This document shows positions 6,792 to 12,562 of a stretch of DNA of 18,281 bases, one piece after another. Source of the stretch: Komagataeibacter kakiaceti JCM 25156 (GTDB lineage: Bacteria; Pseudomonadota; Alphaproteobacteria; Acetobacterales; Acetobacteraceae); NCBI RefSeq assembly GCF_000613305.1, contig NZ_BAIO01000018.1, positions 1 through 18,281 on the forward strand. The letters run 5' to 3'. The number at the start of each line of letters is the position of its first letter. The stretch's first letter is position 1. The translations under genes were made by a program, and so were the position numbers. The notes below the pieces were generated by a model. That model searched no databases. It saw nothing but the letters and a program-made list of their open reading frames with translations, and was not told where the DNA came from.

Positions 6792-6846
6792 GCCGCCTTA
6801 AGAGACGTTTTTGCTTGACGTCTTTAGTCTCTTTAAGAGACATATT
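6792..6846 (+). promoter_or_regulatory. Rightward early promoter (PR-like) with two operators, and divergent repressor promoter region
   Basis: The order on the plus strand is degenerate operator GCCGCCTTAAGAGAC (6792-6806), eight T-rich bases, -35 box TTGACG (6815-6820), six bases, perfect palindrome GTCTCTTTAAGAGAC (6827-6841), then ATATTGG. The layout matches 5333-5283 almost base for base in spacing. With 17-19 bp spacing the -10 falls at 6838-6845, overlapping the perfect operator, and the transcript should begin at about 6849-6852. The degenerate operator lies upstream of the leftward repressor gene (an ATTAAT box at about 6783-6788), where binding could tune repressor synthesis. Confidence 0.7.
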
Positions 6847-6850
6847 GGAT

Positions 6851-7081
6851 ATGAAACCAGCAGAACTCATCTCCCGAGCCGGTGGGGCATGCAAACTGTC
6901 CCGTGCCCTCGGGATGAAAACGCATTCCGCCGTGTTGAAGTGGAAGACGATACCCGTCCCGCATTTGCTCAAGATCGAGCGGGTGTATGCGATCCCCCGC
7001 GAAGAACTCCGCCCGGACCTGTTCGATGGCGTGACGGTTGTGCGGGCCACTGGGCAGCTTGTGCAGGGGAAGGGGGCATGA
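6851..7081 (+). CDS. Cro/YdaS-like DNA-binding protein
   Basis: The 76-aa protein reads MKPAELISRAGGACKLSRAL, then KTHSAVLKWKTIPVPHLLKI and ERVYAIPREELRPDLF. This is the pattern of YdaS/Cro-like phage proteins, in which a helix-turn-helix is followed by a conserved 'R-x-x-L-R-P-D-L/I-F' end. It is divergent from the XRE repressor and the first rightward gene, so it should act as Cro, turning down the repressor promoter during lytic growth. ATG 6851 is taken because the protein family starts there and the predicted transcript start coincides with it. There is no good Shine-Dalgarno sequence, which suggests leaderless translation. The stop overlaps the next gene as ATGA. Confidence 0.82.
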   Translation: MKPAELISRAGGACKLSRALGMKTHSAVLKWKTIPVPHLLKIERVYAIPREELRPDLFDGVTVVRATGQLVQGKGA

Positions 7082-7359
7082 TGATGCGCCCTACTTGGTT
7101 GAGCCTTATCGCGACGGCAGTGCTGGCCAGCTACGCGTATGAGAGGGCCCAGATGCAAAAGGGAAGCAAGTTCCCGCTGCATTCTGCTGCGTTTCAGCTC
7201 AAGATGTTCTGCAGGCAGTTTTCCATAAGGGAAATCCTTTCGTTAATTGCCATTCGTGGTCTGGTTGCGCTGTGGGTACCTGCCGTGCGGCGCCGACAGG
7301 CTGCCAGAGATGTTGCATACGCGATCAACCAGCATCTTTCTTCCGCAGAGCGCTCGTGA
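7078..7359 (+). CDS. Small putative membrane protein of unknown function
   Basis: Three consecutive ATG codons start at 7078, and the first overlaps the Cro-like gene's stop as ATGA. GAAGGGGG precedes it. The product is about 93 aa with a hydrophobic N-terminal segment (WLSLIATAVLASYAY), a basic middle and a second hydrophobic stretch (ILSLIAIRGLVALWVPAV), followed by a basic Arg-rich tail. It could be a one- or two-pass inner-membrane protein. No family is recognised. Its last 35 bases overlap, tail to tail, the opposing gene ending at 7325. Confidence 0.6.
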   Translation: MMMRPTWLSLIATAVLASYAYERAQMQKGSKFPLHSAAFQLKMFCRQFSIREILSLIAIRGLVALWVPAVRRRQAARDVAYAINQHLSSAERS

Positions 7360-7756
7360 TGTCGTTCAGTTTTTCATATTCGCCTTCGATCAAAATCGGG
7401 TCGTTCATGAATTCTCCCATTTCGTCGCAGGTTCGGCATGCTGCATTATCCAGCAAGGCTACTGCCTGCTCAGCGGGTAATGCGGCAATCAGGCTCAGGA
7501 CGGCCTGTTCCAGAATGCCCTGCCGAAATGCCAGTAATGCTTGTTCCTGCATGTATGCCGGGCGCTCCATGGTGCTAAAGTCAGGATCTTCGAACCCAGT
7601 CTTGACATGGGTCTGGAAGCCTGGTCGGCGTGTGCTTGCGGCTGTTACGTTTGCTCTCGCCTGTTCTGCGCGTTCCCTGATGCCCATCGAATCGTTCCCG
7701 GTTGGTGAAGTGAACGCCCTGACTGTGGGCGCGGGCGGTAACGGCGGCAATGCCAT
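7325..7756 (-). CDS. 143-aa phage protein of unknown function
   Basis: Not recognised. The body is helical and acidic (QEQALLAFRQGILEQAVLSL, then CRTCDEMGEFMNDPILIEG), with a C-x2-C pair. From ATG 7756 the N-terminus is Pro-rich (MALPPLPPAPTVRAF) and has no good ribosome site. A better site, AAGGAG, overlaps the stop of the upstream gene and precedes ATG 7801-7803 in another frame, reading MAQDIRRPYADRNWHP. Restoring one base near 7756 would join the two into about 159 aa. It is transcribed leftward with the 87-aa gene and converges on the small membrane protein. Confidence 0.65.
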   Translation of the reverse strand: MALPPLPPAPTVRAFTSPTGNDSMGIRERAEQARANVTAASTRRPGFQTHVKTGFEDPDFSTMERPAYMQEQALLAFRQGILEQAVLSLIAALPAEQAVALLDNAACRTCDEMGEFMNDPILIEGEYEKLNDITSALRKKDAG

Positions 7757-7810
7757 GGGTGCCAGTTCCGATCTGCATAGGGGCGCCTGATGTCCTGTGC
7801 CATCCTCTCC

Positions 7811-8074
7811 TTAAACCACCCCGACATGCTGCAGCCCGTGGATAAGCCGGTTCAGCGGCTGGCTTACGACCGGCGCCATGGGAATGGTGGTGACCGGCAG
7901 CAGGGTGGGCGACAGGATCGCAGCACTCAGCGCCGTACACAGCTTCGCGGCCTGCACGTACTCATACGCACCGGCCTGGGCGCGCAGTTGCGCCAGTCCC
8001 AGCAGGGCCATATCGATGCGCGACAGGGCATCCAGCCCCGTCGCGGCATCGTTCCGTTTTTCAGTTTCCTCCAT
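7811..8074 (-). CDS. 87-aa phage protein of unknown function
   Basis: Not recognised. It starts MEETEKRNDAATGLDALSRI and is largely helical, and the second half is hydrophobic and Pro-containing (CTALSAAILSPTLLPVTTIP) without a clean membrane helix. The AAGGAG site lies only three bases before ATG, the same tight spacing as the candidate start of the next leftward gene at 7803. It is divergent from the gene at 8195, and the 120 bases between them hold a tandem GTCCAA repeat. Confidence 0.65.
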   Translation of the reverse strand: MEETEKRNDAATGLDALSRIDMALLGLAQLRAQAGAYEYVQAAKLCTALSAAILSPTLLPVTTIPMAPVVSQPLNRLIHGLQHVGVV

Positions 8075-8134
8075 ACGCTCCTTCGTCCTGTTGCTGCTTC
8101 CGGCCTCGACAACCGGAATTCTGCATCAGGAGTT

Positions 8135-8185
8135 GTCCAATGGCGTGGAGTACTTCGTCCAAGCGCGTGGAGCATTTTTGTCCAA
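8135..8185. repeat. Three GTCCAA-headed direct repeats, 22-23 bp apart
   Basis: GTCCAA occurs at 8135, 8157 and 8180. The first two copies continue alike (TGGCGTGGAGTACTT and GCGCGTGGAGCATTT), and the third merges into the ribosome site of the gene at 8195. Spacing of about two helical turns puts the copies on one face of the DNA. They lie in a divergent intergenic region, so they are likely binding sites of a regulator, possibly the HTH protein encoded next to them. Confidence 0.5.
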
Positions 8186-8194
8186 GGGGCAAAA

Positions 8195-8490
8195 ATGACA
8201 GCCGAAATCGCAGTCAATGAATTCGCCAGTATCGTTACGGAAGCCGTGAAAGCCCGCAGGACCAAGTGCGGGCTGAAGGCGGCCATCCACGATACCGCGC
8301 GGCTTCTTGGCCTGACGGAACGGCGGGTCCGCGCTTGTATCTATCGCGAAATCAGGAGTGTCACCGCAGGCGAATGGCTGCGCGTGCGCGCCCGGTTCGC
8401 GGCCCACCTGGAGCCGAACAGCGACGACATATCGCTGAGGCCGAATTGCTAAGCGCACGTCTCGATGCGCTCAAGAAAGAGGCTGCATGA
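8195..8490 (+). CDS. HTH phage protein, frameshifted near its 3' end
   Basis: The protein reads MTAEIAVNEFASIVTEAVKA, then RLLGLTERRVRACIYREIRS, a helix-turn-helix, then GEWLRVRARFAAHLE. As sequenced the frame stops at 8452 (85 aa, ending SLRPNC). Restoring one base near 8411-8413 (…CTGGA-GCCGAA…) continues into AEQRRHIAEAELLSARLDAL and KKEAA, ending in TGA 8488-8490, which overlaps the next ATG as ATGA. The restored protein is 98 aa. AAGGGG lies before ATG 8195. It is the first gene of the rightward replication operon and may bind the repeats just upstream. Type is left as CDS because the DNA-binding part is intact. Confidence 0.75.
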
Positions 8491-8612
8491 TCTGGGAATG
8501 GTTTTGCCTGAAGATGGCCGCCCGCTGGCGGTCCATCTGTCACATCAACATTCACAATGCCGAAATTGCCAAATGGCGGGCCGAGTTGTGGCACCGGCGC
8601 TCGCGCCGATGA
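8487..8612 (+). CDS. Tiny basic Trp-rich phage protein (41 aa)
   Basis: The frame reads MIWEWFCLKMAARWRSICHI, then NIHNAEIAKWRAELWHRR, with five Trp and many Arg residues. It begins with ATGA overlapping the restored end of the HTH gene and ends with ATGA overlapping the next tiny gene. The overlaps on both sides are the main evidence that it is translated. Function unknown. The Trp/Arg pattern might suit nucleic-acid or membrane-surface binding. Confidence 0.55.
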   Translation: MIWEWFCLKMAARWRSICHINIHNAEIAKWRAELWHRRSRR

Positions 8613-8698
8613 GGGGCCACGCACACGACGCCACCATCCCCAATAAAGTTTCCCGGGCGGTCAACATCTCCCGGGCCCAGCGCGGAATACACGCATGA
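8609..8698 (+). CDS. Very short coupled ORF (29 aa)
   Basis: The frame reads MRGHAHDATIPNKVSRAVNI and ends RAQRGIHA. Both ends are ATGA overlaps, with the 41-aa gene upstream and the 84-aa gene downstream, so ribosomes could pass along the whole chain. No function or family can be named. It may serve mainly to couple translation. Confidence 0.4.
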   Translation: MRGHAHDATIPNKVSRAVNISRAQRGIHA

Positions 8699-8949
8699 AC
8701 GTCATTCCCATGCCCCGACGCGGCCATAATAGCCGCCATTCTCCCGAAGATCCCGTCATGCGCGATATGCTCATGCAGGGCGGCCACAAGGCCGATCTCG
8801 CCCGCATGTTCATGGCGCGGCAGGAACTTTCCCGCGCCTTTATCGCAGCGGCGCGATCAGCCCCGGATCTTCAGATGATGCGTGAGGAAGCAGCCATGAC
8901 CGGCAAGGTGCTGGGTTATTTCTGTGATTTTGCGGAGGATGAGCGATGA
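8695..8949 (+). CDS. Small phage protein of unknown function (84 aa)
   Basis: The protein reads MNVIPMPRRGHNSRHSPEDP, then HKADLARMFMARQELSRAFI and a helical acidic end (GKVLGYFCDFAEDER). It is Met-rich and probably helical after residue 20. ATGA overlaps join it to the genes on both sides. Its place directly before the replication initiator-like gene suggests an accessory replication or regulatory role, but no family is recognised. Confidence 0.7.
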   Translation: MNVIPMPRRGHNSRHSPEDPVMRDMLMQGGHKADLARMFMARQELSRAFIAAARSAPDLQMMREEAAMTGKVLGYFCDFAEDER

Positions 8950-9865
8950 GCCGCCCCACCCGCAAAAAGCGTTATGGCTGGTCCAAGTTCTGGTGGAAGG
9001 ACTGGCAGAATGATCTTGCCCTGAAGTCGTGTTCCTACGCCGCGCGTGGCCTGTGGATGGAGATGCTGGCCATCATGCACGCTGCGGATCGCATCGGTTT
9101 TTTCGAGATTTCCGGTAGGAAAGTCAGTGAAAAACAGCTTGCAGGACTGACAAACGGAAGCGATCGGGAAGTCAGAAAACTGCTTGCCGAACTCGAAGAA
9201 AATGGCGTGTTCAGCGTCGATGAAGATGGCTTCATTTTCTCCCGCCGCATGGTGCGGGACAAGGAAAACTCTGACATTTCGGCTGAACATGGGCGTAAGG
9301 GGGGTAATCCCGCACTGGTCCATAATGATGCCGAAAATGACGGGGAGGGGGTTAACCCCCCGGTTAAGGGTCAGGATAAGCCGGGGGATAAACTCAAGAA
9401 GCTAGAAGCTAGAAATACCCCTATAGTCCCCTTGCCAGGGGACGAATTTTTCGACGAGGCTGAACGGCCATCCGCCCCCAAACCCAAAACCCGCCATGCC
9501 AGCAAACCCCAGCCGGACGAGGCTGCGTTCGAGCAGTTCTGGGCAGCCTATCCGCGGAAGGTGGGCAAGCCCAAGGCGCGCCGGCATTTGCCAAAGCCCT
9601 TGGCAGCACCAGCCTCGAAACGCTGCTGGCTGCCATCGCCGTAACGCCGTGGTCGGTCGATCCGACTTACATCCCCCATCCCGCAACCTGGCTCAACAAC
9701 GAGCGCTGGGCGGATGATGGCGTGCTTTCCGAACCGGCGGCGGATGAGGTGAAATACGACAGGGCAGCCTACGACGACGCGGCCCGGCAATGGGCGAAAA
9801 ATGGCTACGAGGGCCTGTCACCCCGACCGGAGCATTTCCCGTTGAAGGCGCTGGCCGATGGCTGA
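8946..9865 (+). pseudogene. Phage replication initiator-like protein (O/DnaD-like), frameshifted
   Basis: The first 110 residues (MSRPTRKKRYGWSKFWWKDW, RGLWMEMLAIMHAADRIGFF, then LAELEENGVFSVDEDGFIFS) form a winged-helix domain typical of phage replication proteins. A Lys/Pro-rich linker follows, then FEQFWAAYPRKVGKPKARR, the signature of the C-terminal domain that contacts the helicase loader or helicase. As sequenced the frame ends at 9644. Restoring one base near 9580 (…CGCCGG-CATTT…) continues as AFAKALGSTSLETLLAAIAV to …PATWLNNERW… and a stop at 9863-9865, giving 306 aa. The DnaB gene begins 8 bases before that stop. If the shift is real, the helicase-contact domain is lost. The linker DNA carries a 12-bp periodic motif that may be an origin. 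Confidence 0.82.
9350..9397. repeat. Four GGWTAA units at exact 12-bp spacing inside the replication gene
   Basis: GGTTAA at 9350 and 9362 and GGATAA at 9374 and 9386 recur every 12 bases, followed by a more AT-rich stretch with AAGCTAG repeated twice (9399-9412). In lambda-type phages the origin is a set of iterons inside the initiator gene, so this is a candidate origin. Twelve is also four codons (VNPP, VKGQ, DKPG, DKLK), so a protein linker repeat explains part of the regularity. Confidence 0.4.
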
Positions 9866-11343
9866 GGTGCTGCATTTCGAGCCGAAGGTGCAGGAAACCC
9901 CGACCAACGCCCTGGCGGAAGCTGTGTGATCGGGTCAATCCTGCTGAACAACGCGGCCTATGACAGCGTGGCGGACGTGGTGAAGCCGGAGCATTTCTTT
10001 CACACCGACATGGCCGAGATGTTCCGGTTGGTGCAGGGTGAAATCAAGGCTGGTCGGCAGGTCTCGCCGGTTACCATCGCGCCGCAAATCCGGTCGAACG
10101 AATATCTGGGTGCGGAGTGGCAGGCGAAAAACCTGCCTCGCATCCTCTCCGCCGGTGACGTGCGGATGGCCCGCGAGGCTGCGCGTTCGGTCGCCGCCTG
10201 CTGGGTCAAGCGGTCGATCCAGTCCTATGCCGACGAAATGCGGGCACGGGCTGCCAATTCCGAAGCTACGGCCGATGACATCCTGACCGAGGCATTGGAA
10301 CATCTGGAAGCCCTGTCCAATGGCACTGACGCCAGCAGGCCGACCGTCACGGCGTTTGCAGCCGGGCAGGCATTGATGGAAGAAACGAACAGCCATTGGC
10401 AGGCGGGACAGTTCCTGTCCGGGCTGGATACCGGCTTTGCGGAACTGAACAACCGGATTCGCGGCTTTCGTCCGGGCGCGATGTATGTTGTTGCCGCTCG
10501 GCCCGGCATTGGCAAATCAGGGCTTGCGCTGTCGCTGGCGGTGCGGATGGCCCAACTGAACGGGCGGGGTCTTTTCTGGTCGGGCGAGATGTCAGCCGAA
10601 GAGTTGATGGGGCGTGTCATCGCGGCCAGGGTCCGCATGCCGCTGGATATGGTGCTGACCGGCATGAACGACCGGGCGGCAACGCCGGAGCGGATCAGTC
10701 AGCATGACATGGGCCGGATGGTTGATGCTCCATGGCGTTAAAAGACATTCCACTTTCGATTGATGACCGGGAAGGCATCACCGTGGCCCAGTTGCTTGCC
10801 CGTGCGCGGCAGTTGAAGCGTTCAAAGCGGGGATTGAAGTTCATCGTGGTGGATTACATGGGCCTGTTGCGCGGTTCCACGGTGGCGCGCCGGTCTGGCA
10901 ATCGCACGCTGGAAATGACCGAGATCAGCGGAGACCTCGCCCGCATGGCGCGGGAACTGAAGGTGCCCGTTATCGCTTTGTCACAGCTCAACCGACAGTC
11001 CGAGAACAGGGAGGACAGGCGGCCTGTCCTGTCCGATCTGCGGGATTCCGGCGCCATTGAACAGGATGCCCGGTGCGTTATGGCGCTCTACCGCGAGGAA
11101 CACGTCCTGCAAACGCGGATGGGCTCGGATGGGCAACCGGTGCGCAACACGAACGAGACGGATGCGGTGTACGAAAAACGCCGGGTTGCGTTTCTTGACG
11201 CGCTCGATCGCTCACGCGGGAAAGCCGAGATCATCGTGCTGAAAAACCGGGGTGGCCGTACAGGCATTGTGGACATGCTGTTTGATGGTCCCACAACGTG
11301 GTTCCGTGATGTGAGTGCGGGTGAGCGATCAGAGGCATGGTAA
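9858..11343 (+). pseudogene. DnaB-type replicative helicase, broken by two single-base frameshifts
   Basis: Three frames give one 495-aa helicase. Part one is MAEVLHFEPKVQETPTNALA (from ATG 9858). Part two, open from 9926, reads GSILLNNAAYDSVADVVKPE and, after a linker, LDTGFAELNNRIRGFRPGAM with Walker A ARPGIGKS. Part three, open from 10732, reads MALKDIPLSIDDREGITVAQ, Walker B FIVVDYMGLL, LSQLNRQSENR and LSDLRDSGAIEQDA. One added base near 9920 and one near 10729 (…GATGCT-CCATGG…) restore the frame. Both the N-terminal interaction domain and the RecA-like motor are recognisable. The enzyme unwinds DNA at the fork and lets the phage replicate without host DnaB. It overlaps the initiator gene by 8 bases. 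Confidence 0.88.
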
Positions 11344-11372
11344 GAAGAAAATCGTACCAGCTTCTGTATCCA

Positions 11373-11378
11373 TATAAT
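11373..11378 (+). promoter_or_regulatory. Possible -10 box before the winged-helix/packaging genes
   Basis: A perfect TATAAT lies in an AT-rich gap of about 127 bases between the helicase stop and the winged-helix gene. No good -35 box is found 16-18 bases upstream, so if it is a promoter it would need an activator. It is the only sizeable AT-rich gap before the late genes. Confidence 0.3.
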
Positions 11379-11470
11379 AAAATCAGCCTGCAGAAGTTTA
11401 TTTAAGCTGACCTGTTGAACGAACAGAATAATGCAGGTGGCCATTTCCAGATATTGTTCGGAGCGCAGGC

Positions 11471-11817
11471 ATGTCAGTAATGCAGGACGAAATCTACCAT
11501 GTCGCAAACTTTCGCTCGATCTCGGCCGCCATGTGCTGTCCGGCCCGCGTGGTGAAGTCCTGCTGGCGCGGGTGCCGTTCCGCATCATGGAAAAGCTGAT
11601 GCGGCGCGAGGGAGTGATCCAGTCTCAGGATGCAATCACGCAGGCGGTGTGGCCTGACCCGGATGATGAGCCGGACGATCCGGGCCGGGTGATCCGCGAG
11701 AAGATCAGCAAATTGCGCGGGGTCATCTGCATGATCGGCATGGATGGCCGGGGGCGTGTGGAAATCCGCAATGAGCGGGAATGTGGGTATTACGTTTCAG
11801 TGAGGAAGCAGGGATGA
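11471..11817 (+). CDS. Winged-helix (OmpR/PhoB C-terminal-like) phage regulator, probable frameshift near start
   Basis: The body reads KLSLDLGRHVLSGPRGEVLL, then FRIMEKLMRREGVIQSQDAI, …DPGRVIREKISKLRG… and VEIRNERECGYYV. This is a Trans_reg_C-type winged helix without a receiver domain: recognition helix near VIREKISKLR and the final beta hairpin with GYYV. The frame open upstream to 11431 gives an unconvincing Cys/Arg-rich N-terminus. A better start is ATG 11471, with GGAG 7 nt upstream, reading MSVMQDEIYHV and joining the body if one base is restored near 11505 (…GTCG-CAAACTT…), which gives 115 aa. Its place just before the packaging genes suggests a late-gene activator. The stop overlaps the next ATG as ATGA. 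Confidence 0.7.
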
Positions 11818-12020
11818 GGCGCAGCGTTACCAATAGCGAGAACGACGCATACGAGAAGATGGTAGCCGGTCTGCGGCACGCCGAGGAAGCCGCGGCGGAA
11901 CTGGCCATGCACCGCAGCGATCCGATGTTCATGCAGATTGCCACCAATGTGGGGCAGATGCGCGAGCGGATCATCAGGGTCGGGCATATGGCTGCGGTCA
12001 AGCGTGTCGGGATGGGGTGA
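11814..12020 (+). CDS. Small helical phage protein of unknown function (68 aa)
   Basis: The protein reads MRRSVTNSENDAYEKMVAGL, then HAEEAAAELAMHRSDPMFMQ and IRVGHMAAVKRVGMG. It is helical and charged, without a membrane segment. ATG 11814 overlaps the upstream stop as ATGA, preferred over a frame open from 11781 that lies inside the regulator. Its stop shares one base with the next ATG (TGATG). Not recognised. Confidence 0.7.
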   Translation: MRRSVTNSENDAYEKMVAGLRHAEEAAAELAMHRSDPMFMQIATNVGQMRERIIRVGHMAAVKRVGMG

Positions 12021-12118
12021 TGGCGATTGTCAGCAGGACGGTTGAGCACAATCGGAAAGGCGGATTTGTTTATGTCTGGCGCGTCTTGGGTATTCCCATT
12101 CTGTCGATCGAGATGTGA
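12020..12118 (+). CDS. Tiny phage protein of unknown function (32 aa)
   Basis: The frame reads MAIVSRTVEHNRKGGFVYVW and ends RVLGIPILSIEM. It starts in a TGATG junction with the upstream gene and ends 6 bases before the terminase small subunit, filling the gap exactly. Alternating basic and aromatic/hydrophobic residues suggest a small beta structure. No function can be named. Confidence 0.5.
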   Translation: MAIVSRTVEHNRKGGFVYVWRVLGIPILSIEM

Positions 12119-12124
12119 AATCTG

Positions 12125-12562
12125 ATGCACGGCCGTGATACACATGGAACAGGTCAGACGCGCGCGTTTATCGAGGCGTTGCGTAATGCTGGTAACGTGT
12201 CTGAAGCATGCCGTCTTTCTGGCATCGGGCGCGTGACAGCATATCGGCTGCGCGAAACCGACCAGTCCTTTGCAGCCGAATGGGACGAAGCGCTGCAGAT
12301 CGCCATGGACAGCCTGGAACTGGAAGCATGGCGCCGCGGCCGCGACGGTTACGACGAATATGTCACCTGCAAGGATGGGCTGGTTTATGACCAAGAAGGC
12401 AATCCGGTCCTGCAACGCCGCTACAGCGACGGCCTGCTGACCACGTTGCTCAAGGCGCACAGGCCGGAGAAATACCGTGACCGTTCGACCGTGGACATGA
12501 ATGTCAACACGGACATCGCCGCACTGATCGATGAAGGGCGCAAGCGGGCGCGTGGCGGCTGA
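12125..12562 (+). CDS. Terminase small subunit
   Basis: The small subunit recognises the packaging site and recruits the large subunit. The 145-aa protein begins with a helix-turn-helix (FIEALRNAGNVSEACRLSGI, then GRVTAYRLRETDQSF). It continues with the terS hallmark FAAEWDEALQIAMDSLELEA and WRRGRDGYDEYV, and ends QRRYSDGLLTTLLKAHRPEK plus YRDR, a pattern common in small terminases of this type. It lies directly upstream of and overlaps the large subunit gene. Confidence 0.88.
   Translation: MHGRDTHGTGQTRAFIEALRNAGNVSEACRLSGIGRVTAYRLRETDQSFAAEWDEALQIAMDSLELEAWRRGRDGYDEYVTCKDGLVYDQEGNPVLQRRYSDGLLTTLLKAHRPEKYRDRSTVDMNVNTDIAALIDEGRKRARGG

Noticed and set aside
7645..7940. Overlapping minus-strand frames of 60 and 119 residues
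   Set aside because: They are shadows of the 7325-7756 and 7811-8074 genes. Only the first few codons from ATG 7803 may belong to a real, frameshifted start.
9858..11343. Programmed ribosomal frameshifting as the cause of the split helicase
   Set aside because: No slippery heptamer or matching downstream structure is seen at 9920 or 10729, and the same kind of shift occurs in many unrelated genes nearby.
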